The translations under genes and the position numbers were made by a program. A stretch of 7,772 bases of DNA from Christensenellaceae bacterium (GTDB lineage: Bacteria; Bacillota; Clostridia; Christensenellales; UBA1750), in assembly GCA_031287285.1 (NCBI GenBank), contig JAITTC010000255.1:1-7772 (forward strand), given 5' to 3'. The notes beneath the pieces are model-generated. The model was not told the origin of the DNA. It did not search any database and saw only the letters and a list, made by a program, of their open reading frames with translations. Of the stretch, positions 1-7,772 are shown piece by piece (position 1 is the first letter of the stretch; each line of letters begins with the position of its first letter).

Positions 1-2717
<2,717 letters not shown>

Positions 2718-2730
2718 GGGGCCAGGGTTT

Positions 2731-2763
2731 AAGGGGCCGGCAATCTCGCCGGCCTCTTTTATT
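2731..2763 (+). terminator. Intrinsic terminator after rpoC
   Basis: An 11-bp stem pairs 2731-2741 (AAGGGGCCGGC) with 2748-2758 (GCCGGCCTCTT), with one G-U pair, around the 6-nt loop AATCTC, followed by a short T-rich tail. It lies 13 bp after the rpoC stop codon and ahead of a separate promoter, so rpoBC transcription most likely ends here. Confidence 0.85.
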
Positions 2764-2776
2764 GCGCAAAAGGCGC

Positions 2777-2805
2777 TAGACAATGCGGCGGCGATTGAGT
2801 ATACT
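2777..2805 (+). promoter_or_regulatory. Sigma-A type promoter for the barrel-protein gene
   Basis: A -35 box TAGACA (2777-2782) and a -10 box TATACT (2800-2805) are separated by exactly 17 bp; each differs from consensus by one base. Transcription would begin near 2812, giving a leader of about 50 nt before the ATG at 2862. It sits just downstream of the rpoC terminator, so the gene looks independently transcribed. Confidence 0.75.
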
Positions 2806-2847
2806 TCCCTTAATCTATGTAAAGCCTTGGGATGAACCCAGGGCGTG

Positions 2848-2853
2848 AGGAGG
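2848..2853 (+). promoter_or_regulatory. Shine-Dalgarno AGGAGG that fixes the start at 2862
   Basis: A perfect AGGAGG lies 8 nt before the ATG at 2862. The in-frame ATG at 2832 would place this sequence inside the coding region and has no ribosome binding site of its own, so the downstream start is preferred. Confidence 0.85.
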
Positions 2854-2861
2854 TCTCTTTC

Positions 2862-3710
2862 ATGCCGGAATTCCCGCGCACCTTGGTCGGCGGCGTGTCG
2901 CTGCCGCGCATGATCATCGGCTCGAATTGGCTGCTGGGCTACAGCCACACAAGCTCCGCGGCAGACGGCTACATCAACCAGATCAACCGCAATAAAGAAA
3001 GCATCGCGGCCATTTTTGAGGCCTTTCTCGAATATGGTATCGACGCCGTGATGGCGCCGATGGTCGCAAACCCCGTGCTGCTCGATGGCGCGAAGCTGGC
3101 CGAAGACAGAAGCGGCAAAGGGCTGATCCTCATCGACACGCCGATTCTGAACGTTGACGATACGGCGGAGGGCCGCAAGGAAGCCGAAAGGGCGATTGCG
3201 GACTCGGCGAAGGCCGGCTGCACCTTCTGCTTTCCGCACCATTCCTCCGCAGAGCAGCTCGTTAGCAAGAACAAGCACGAGATCCAGCGCCTGCCCGACT
3301 ATTTGGGCATGATCCGCGAAAAAGGCATGATCCCCGGGCTTTCGGCCCACATGCCGGAGCTCATCCTCTACTCAGACGAGCAGGGTTACGATGTGGAAAC
3401 CTACATCCAAATCTATAACTGCCTCGGCTTCCTCATGCAGGTCGAGCTGGAGGCCGTGCACAGGATCATCTGGAATGCGAAAAAGCCGGTGATGAGCATC
3501 AAGCCCATGGCGGCCGGCCGTGTTTCGCCCTTCGTGGGGCTCTCTTTCTCGTTTTCGACGCTTCGCGAAAAGGATATGGTGACCGTGGGCTGCATGACGC
3601 CCGCCGAGGCCTATGAGGATATTGAAATCGGCCTCGCCGCGATCGAGCGGCGCCCGCCCGATATTCAGGGGCGCTCCAGCCCCAATAAAACCGCGATTCT
3701 GCGCGGCTAG
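2862..3710 (+). CDS. Uncharacterised aldo/keto reductase-like TIM-barrel protein
   Basis: The predicted protein has 282 residues, no signal peptide and no clear membrane segment, so it is probably cytoplasmic. I do not recognise a named family. The C-terminal half reads like an aldo/keto reductase barrel: IPGLSAHMPE resembles the strand with the family's GxSxH pattern, PVMSIKPMAAGR resembles the MKPLxGG strand, and VTVGCMTPAEAYEDIE resembles the cofactor-site segment with a VxGxxxPEE-like pattern. The N-terminal half differs: after GSNWLLGYSHTS (residues 20-31) the expected DTAxxYG catalytic segment is replaced by GIDAVMAPMVANP, so the usual Asp/Tyr pair is not seen. A Cys/His cluster, CTFCFPHH, lies mid-protein and could bind a metal, which is speculation. 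The gene has its own promoter, a strong ribosome binding site and a probable terminator, forming a monocistronic unit between rpoC and the str operon. Function is unknown; the fold call is inference. Confidence 0.85.
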   Translation: MPEFPRTLVGGVSLPRMIIGSNWLLGYSHTSSAADGYINQINRNKESIAAIFEAFLEYGIDAVMAPMVANPVLLDGAKLAEDRSGKGLILIDTPILNVDDTAEGRKEAERAIADSAKAGCTFCFPHHSSAEQLVSKNKHEIQRLPDYLGMIREKGMIPGLSAHMPELILYSDEQGYDVETYIQIYNCLGFLMQVELEAVHRIIWNAKKPVMSIKPMAAGRVSPFVGLSFSFSTLREKDMVTVGCMTPAEAYEDIEIGLAAIERRPPDIQGRSSPNKTAILRG

Positions 3711-3712
3711 GC

Positions 3713-3743
3713 GGCCCGTTTGCTGCAAAAACGCGGCCATTTT
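3713..3743 (+). terminator. Probable intrinsic terminator of the barrel-protein gene
   Basis: Nine base pairs form between 3713-3721 (GGCCCGTTT, less one looped-out position on the other side) and 3729-3738, with a single bulged C at 3734 and the 7-nt loop GCTGCAA, then A and TTTT (3740-3743). It starts 3 bp after the stop codon. The short T run makes it weaker than the other terminators here. Confidence 0.55.
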
Positions 3744-3766
3744 GCTGGCAGCTCGGCTGATGAAGG

Positions 3767-3860
3767 GGGCCCGCGCCTGCGAAGCAGGCAGCCCGGGCGC
3801 TGAGATGCCGCAGGCATCGAACTTCGCCCGGGCCGGGTCGACTCCGTCGACCGCGGGCCC
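3767..3860 (+). other. Three-arm cloverleaf of nested perfect inverted repeats (candidate structured RNA or palindromic element)
   Basis: Five helices without a mismatch account for 70 of 94 nt. P1 pairs 3767-3775 (GGGCCCGCG) with 3852-3860 (CGCGGGCCC). Inside it, P2 pairs 3776-3780 with 3784-3788 around loop GAA. P3 pairs 3791-3799 (GCCCGGGCG) with 3825-3833 (CGCCCGGGC) and encloses P3a, 3804-3809 (GATGCC) with 3813-3818 (GGCATC) around loop GCA. P4 pairs 3837-3842 (GTCGAC) with 3846-3851 (GTCGAC) around loop TCC. Joining bases are few: CA after P2, CTGA and GAACTT flanking P3a, and CGG before P4. It is not a tRNA: the loops are 3 nt and there is no T-loop or anticodon loop. A terminator hairpin follows after two bases. 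No promoter is evident just upstream, so it may be a 3' UTR product, a separate small RNA, or a DNA-level mobile palindrome. The pairing is plain in the sequence; the role is unknown. Confidence 0.7.
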
Positions 3861-3861
3861 G

Positions 3862-3897
3862 TGAGCGGCGCGCGGAGCGCGCCGCTCAGGTTTTTTT
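3862..3897 (+). terminator. Strong intrinsic terminator following the cloverleaf
   Basis: A 12-bp perfect stem, 3862-3873 (TGAGCGGCGCGC) with 3877-3888 (GCGCGCCGCTCA), closes on the 3-nt loop GGA and is followed by GG and seven T (3891-3897). It is a textbook rho-independent terminator on the + strand, directly next to the cloverleaf and upstream of the str promoter. It may protect that promoter from upstream read-through or form the 3' end of a small RNA. Confidence 0.85.
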
Positions 3898-3928
3898 CGA
3901 GAGGGGCAGGGGCATGAAGGAGCCTCAA

Positions 3929-3942
3929 GCGCCCATGGGCGC
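3929..3942 (+). repeat. 14-bp perfect palindrome upstream of the str promoter
   Basis: GCGCCCATGGGCGC is its own reverse complement. Four further complementary bases lie outside it (GCCT at 3922-3925 and AGGC at 3950-3953). It is centred about 75 bp upstream of the -35 box at 4010. It could be a protein-binding dyad or an RNA hairpin in read-through transcripts; no family is recognised. Confidence 0.45.
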
Positions 3943-4009
3943 CGCCCTCAGGCAGGAAAATCCCAAGTTTAAGATTTGGAAACTGACAAGGCCAGGGCCT
4001 TAAAATCGA

Positions 4010-4038
4010 TTGACAGCGCTTCTTGGCACTGGTATACT
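4010..4038 (+). promoter_or_regulatory. Strong sigma-A promoter of the L7Ae-str operon
   Basis: The -35 box is a perfect TTGACA (4010-4015), the spacer is exactly 17 bp, and the -10 box is TATACT (4033-4038) preceded by TGG, an extended -10 (TGN) element. Transcription should start near 4045. Such a strong promoter suits ribosomal protein and elongation factor genes. Nothing comparable is visible further downstream, so it probably drives all genes from the L7Ae homologue through tuf. Confidence 0.9.
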
Positions 4039-4061
4039 TATCATCGGTCTATCCTGAGCGG

Positions 4062-4091
4062 CCGCGTTTTTGTGCACGGCGCGGGATTTTT
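4062..4091 (+). promoter_or_regulatory. Possible attenuator-like hairpin in the operon leader
   Basis: In the roughly 70-nt leader, CCGCG (4062-4066) can pair with CGCGG (4080-4084) around a 13-nt loop, followed by GA and five T (4087-4091). The stem is short and the loop large, so this is a weak terminator at best. It could lower read-through into the operon under some condition, but no competing antiterminator is obvious. Confidence 0.3.
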
Positions 4092-4118
4092 GGAAGAAGA
4101 GAAAGGAAGAATGAAGGG

Positions 4119-4370
4119 ATGAGCGCCGACTCAGGCGAGGGACGAAGTCGTCTCATTGTGGGGACGAAACAACTGCTGAAATCCATCGAAAGGGAAGAAA
4201 TTCGAGAGATCATCGTCGCCCGCGACGCGGAAAGCCGCGTAACGGGCAGTTTAATCGAAGCGGCCAGGCAAAAGGGCCTTCAAATACGCTTCGTTGAAAC
4301 CATGGAAGAGCTCGGGCGCAGTTGCGGTATTCAAGTGGGCGCAGCCGCAGCCGGGGAGCGTAAACCTTAG
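4119..4370 (+). CDS. rplGB: L7Ae/L30e/S12e/Gadd45-family ribosomal protein, YbxF-like kink-turn binder
   Basis: This 83-residue protein matches the small bacterial L7Ae family (Bacillus YbxF, about 82 residues), which binds kink-turn RNA and associates with the ribosome. Visible features: IVGTKQLLKSI (residues 13-23) with the family's GTKQ; the strand EIIVARDAE; and the C-terminal ETMEELGRSCGIQVGAAAA, matching the conserved LGxxCGIxVGAA segment. The tail then ends in GERKP rather than the usual hydrophobic finish. I chose the ATG at 4119 because AAAGGAAG (4102-4109) lies 9 nt upstream and the protein then aligns with the family from its N-terminus; a longer in-frame extension back to 4023 would run through the promoter. 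It is the first gene of the str operon, 72 bp ahead of rpsL, the arrangement typical of Firmicutes. The family and place are secure; the exact role in this organism is not. Confidence 0.93.
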   Translation: MSADSGEGRSRLIVGTKQLLKSIEREEIREIIVARDAESRVTGSLIEAARQKGLQIRFVETMEELGRSCGIQVGAAAAGERKP

Positions 4371-4408
4371 CCAATTCACGGGCCAATTTGGGTTGCGGCC
4401 CGGTTTGG
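4371..4408 (+). other. Intercistronic hairpin between the L7Ae gene and rpsL
   Basis: CGGGCC (4379-4384) pairs with GGCCCG (4397-4402) around a 12-nt loop, and outer CCAA (4371-4374) can pair with TTGG (4405-4408) across small internal loops. It begins immediately after the L7Ae stop codon and ends 16 nt before the rpsL Shine-Dalgarno. It could be an mRNA stability or translation-control element; no known class is recognised. Confidence 0.35.
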
Positions 4409-4442
4409 ATATGATTTTTGAGGTAAAGGAGGTGCTTGTGAA

Positions 4443-4817
4443 GTGCCAACCATCAACCAGTTGATCCGCAAGGGACGTTCCACGAAGACCTACAAGTCCA
4501 AGGCGCCGATTCTGCAGAATAATCCGCAAAAGCGCGCCGTGTGCCTGTCGGTTAAGACGCTGACGCCCAAAAAGCCGAACTCCGCTCTGCGCAAGATCGC
4601 GCGCGTGCGCCTGACGAACGGCATCGAGGGAACCGCGTACATTCCCGGCGTGGGCCACAACCTGCAGGAGCACTCCGTCGTCTTAATCCGCGGCGGCAGG
4701 GTTCGCGATCTGCCGGGCGTCCGCTACCATATCATCCGCGGCACTTTAGACACGGCAGGCGTCGCAAAGCGCATGCAGGCCAGGTCTCTCTATGGCGCCA
4801 AGAAGCCCAAGAAATAA
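4443..4817 (+). CDS. rpsL: 30S ribosomal protein S12
   Basis: S12 sits at the decoding centre of the 30S subunit and controls accuracy of codon reading. The protein has 124 residues, the short form without the extra internal segment seen in Bacillus. It shows MPTINQLIRKGR at the start, the conserved loop TPKKPNSALRK (residues 41-51) with Lys43 intact, GHNLQEHSVVLIRGG, and DLPGVRYHIIRG. Asp89, the residue methylthiolated by RimO in E. coli, is present. The start is GTG at 4443, preceded by AAAGGAGG (4425-4432) with 10 nt between; another GTG at 4438 is out of frame. Oddities: residue 88 is Arg (codon CGC, 4704-4706) where E. coli and Bacillus have Lys, and residues 32-38 read AVCLSVK instead of GVCTRV plus Tyr or Gly. 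Lys88 to Arg is a known streptomycin-resistance substitution. Identity is certain. Confidence 0.99.
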   Translation: MPTINQLIRKGRSTKTYKSKAPILQNNPQKRAVCLSVKTLTPKKPNSALRKIARVRLTNGIEGTAYIPGVGHNLQEHSVVLIRGGRVRDLPGVRYHIIRGTLDTAGVAKRMQARSLYGAKKPKK

Positions 4818-5047
4818 GACCTTTTAAGGGCTGCACCGGGATGAAAGCGGCCGTATCTTCGGGCCTTAAACCTTCCCCGGGCATCAAGATGCCGGGGCGG
4901 CGCGTTTCCTTTGGAACTAAGGGGCGCGGCGGGAGTGCTGACCAGGGTTTTGGGCGATGAAGCGGGACGGCTTTCCCCCAAGGGGCGGGACCTTAAGGGT
5001 TGCTTTGCTTTTTTTGGAGCTGTTAAAGTCTAAAGGAGGACGAAAAA
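4818..5047 (+). other. Long rpsL-rpsG spacer with hairpins
   Basis: This 230-bp gap holds no convincing gene. TTTAAGG (4823-4829) can pair with CCTTAAA (4864-4870) around a G-rich interior. A second hairpin pairs 4875-4880 and 4882-4884 with 4889-4897 (one bulged G, loop CAAG). T7 at 5009-5015 lacks a good stem directly before it. Similar 15- to 17-base stretches near the two ends (4818-4834 and 4989-5003) both centre on CCTTAAGG-like sequence. The rpsG Shine-Dalgarno AAAGGAGG is at 5032-5039. In E. coli the S12-S7 spacer is where S7 represses its own operon; whether that holds here is inference. Confidence 0.5.
4875..4897 (+). other. GC-rich hairpin in the rpsL-rpsG spacer
   Basis: Nine base pairs form between CCCCGGGCAT (one bulged G) and ATGCCGGGG with the 4-nt loop CAAG. 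No clear T run follows (the next bases are CGGCGCG and then TTTCC), so it is more likely an RNA processing, stability or regulatory stem than a terminator. Confidence 0.5.
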
Positions 5048-5518
5048 GTGCCAAGGCGTGGATTTATACCCAAGCGTGAAGTGCTGCCAGACCCAATGTA
5101 TGGCAGCGTCATCGTAACGAAGCTCATTAACCAGGTGATGTATGACGGGAAGCGCGGCGTGGCGCAGCGCGTTTGCTATGAGGCCTTCGACCTCGTGGCC
5201 CAGCGCAGCGGCAAGGAGGCCGGCGAGGTCTTCGAGACCGCGCTGAACAACATCATGCCGGTTTTGGAAGTCAAGGCTCGCCGCGTGGGCGGCGCGACCT
5301 ACCAGGTTCCAATTGAGATCAGGCCAGAACGCCGCCAGACCCTGGCGCTGCGCTGGCTGGTCGAGTTCTCGCGCGGCAGGGGCGAAAAAACCATGGCCCA
5401 GCGCCTGGGGAACGAGATCCTGGATGCGTCCAACAACACAGGCGCGGCCGTGCGCCGCAAGGAAGAGATGCACCGCATGGCGGAAGCCAACAAGGCCTTC
5501 GCGCATTACCGCTGGTAA
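5048..5518 (+). CDS. rpsG: 30S ribosomal protein S7
   Basis: S7 is a primary 16S rRNA-binding protein that organises the head of the 30S subunit and lines the E-site and mRNA exit. The 156-residue length is usual for the family. Recognisable segments are MPRRGFIPKREVLPDP at the start, the helix with LINQVMYDGKRGVAQR, ALNNIMPVLEVKARRVGGATYQVP, and VEFSRGRGEKTMAQRLGNEI, followed by a C-terminus with NKAFAHYRW, typical of S7. The start is GTG at 5048 with AAAGGAGG (5032-5039) 8 nt upstream. It is separated from rpsL by an unusually long 230-bp spacer and from fusA by 44 bp, consistent with one str transcript. In E. coli, S7 feeds back on translation of this operon; a similar loop here is possible but not shown by the sequence. 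Confidence 0.98.
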   Translation: MPRRGFIPKREVLPDPMYGSVIVTKLINQVMYDGKRGVAQRVCYEAFDLVAQRSGKEAGEVFETALNNIMPVLEVKARRVGGATYQVPIEIRPERRQTLALRWLVEFSRGRGEKTMAQRLGNEILDASNNTGAAVRRKEEMHRMAEANKAFAHYRW

Positions 5519-5562
5519 GCCGCGAGTGCAGGAGCTTTAAGTTTAAGTTAGGAGAGCGAACC

Positions 5563-7632
<2,070 letters not shown>

Positions 7633-7662
7633 GCAAAAAGATTACGAAGGGAAGAACAGCAG

Positions 7663-7772
7663 ATGGGGAAGGCAAAATTTGAGCGGACGAAGCCGCACGT
7701 AAACATCGGAACGATCGGTCACGTAGACCATGGAAAGACGACGCTGACGGCGGCGATCACGATGGTGCTGGC
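7663..7772 (+). CDS. tuf: Elongation factor Tu (5' end only; runs off the window)
   Basis: EF-Tu carries aminoacyl-tRNA to the ribosomal A site with GTP. Only 36 full codons are present. They read as a canonical N-terminus with FERTKPHVNIGTIGH and the P-loop GHVDHGKT (residues 19-26). The ATG at 7663 follows a modest purine-rich ribosome binding site (GAAGGGAAG, 7646-7654) and lies 30 bp after the fusA stop, so it should share the str transcript. Codon choice differs from fusA in this short stretch: all six Thr codons are ACG and none of the four Gly codons is GGC, whereas fusA strongly prefers GGC. Identity is secure despite truncation. Confidence 0.97.
   Translation, partial: MGKAKFERTKPHVNIGTIGHVDHGKTTLTAAITMVL

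Noticed and set aside
2832..2861. Earlier in-frame ATG for the barrel gene
   Set aside because: No ribosome binding site precedes it, and the perfect AGGAGG would fall inside the coding region; 2862 fits better.
3767..3860. tRNA or tRNA-like reading of the cloverleaf
   Set aside because: Stems are 9, 5, 9 and 6 bp with 3-nt loops, and there is no T-loop consensus, anticodon loop or CCA; the likeness is only in the number of arms.
3749..3887. CRISPR-like repeat array
   Set aside because: The hairpins have different sequences and no regular spacing or unique spacers.
3707..3928. 73-codon open frame on the - strand over the cloverleaf
   Set aside because: Its codons are made of the inverted repeats themselves, and it would start downstream of the terminator with no promoter or ribosome binding site.
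3976..4006. Second promoter TTGGAA-19 bp-TAAAAT just upstream of the str promoter
   Set aside because: The 19-bp spacer and weak -35 make it poor, and the adjacent TTGACA-17-TATACT explains initiation fully.
4023..4118. 32-codon N-terminal extension of the L7Ae-like protein
   Set aside because: It would be read across the -10 box and the predicted transcription start, and the family does not have this extension.
4111..4122. Three-codon mini-ORF ATG AAG GGA TGA overlapping the L7Ae start codon
   Set aside because: Such short overlaps are common by chance in purine-rich leaders, and the Shine-Dalgarno fits either ATG about equally.
4989..5015. Terminator before rpsG suggested by the T7 run
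   Set aside because: The only stems next to it are 4 bp or so, separated from the T run by unpaired bases; termination here would also cut off rpsG, fusA and tuf, and no new promoter follows.

Overview
The window is a housekeeping locus of a high-GC Firmicute, most likely an uncultured or poorly known member of Clostridia. Support for this: an rpoC without the large trigger-loop insertion of proteobacteria, an L7Ae-family (YbxF-like) gene directly ahead of rpsL, clostridial-looking S12, EF-G (G4 region NKMDITGADFY) and EF-Tu sequences, strong AAAGGAGG-type ribosome binding sites, sigma-A promoters close to consensus, and heavy use of G/C in third codon positions. The genus cannot be named from this sequence.

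Layout, all genes on the + strand. (1) 1-2717: the 3' two-thirds or more of rpoC (RNA polymerase beta'), closed by a strong intrinsic terminator. (2) 2777-3743: a self-contained one-gene unit with its own promoter, Shine-Dalgarno, a 282-residue uncharacterised protein resembling aldo/keto reductases (TIM barrel), and a probable terminator right after the stop codon. (3) 3744-4009: about 265 bp without a convincing gene. It holds the most unusual structure in the window: a 94-nt three-arm cloverleaf of perfectly matched GC stems (3767-3860), followed two bases later by a 12-bp hairpin with a T7 tract, then a 14-bp perfect palindrome. (4) 4010-7772: the str (ribosomal/translation) operon, with a near-perfect TTGACA-17-TATACT promoter (extended -10), then L7Ae-like gene, rpsL (S12), rpsG (S7), fusA (EF-G) and the start of tuf (EF-Tu).

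The core genes work together: beta' makes the transcripts, S12 and S7 build the decoding centre and head of the 30S subunit, EF-G translocates, EF-Tu delivers aminoacyl-tRNA, and the L7Ae-family protein binds kink-turn RNA. In many Firmicutes rpoBC and the str operon are close together; here an extra gene and a structured spacer separate them. Spacers inside the str operon also carry hairpins (ahead of L7Ae, between L7Ae and rpsL, and in the unusually long 230-bp rpsL-rpsG gap), which may set relative expression.

Points worth following: the cloverleaf element, the lone barrel-protein gene whose N-terminal half lacks the usual aldo/keto reductase catalytic motif, and an S12 protein that naturally carries Arg at position 88, where K88R is a known streptomycin-resistance change.
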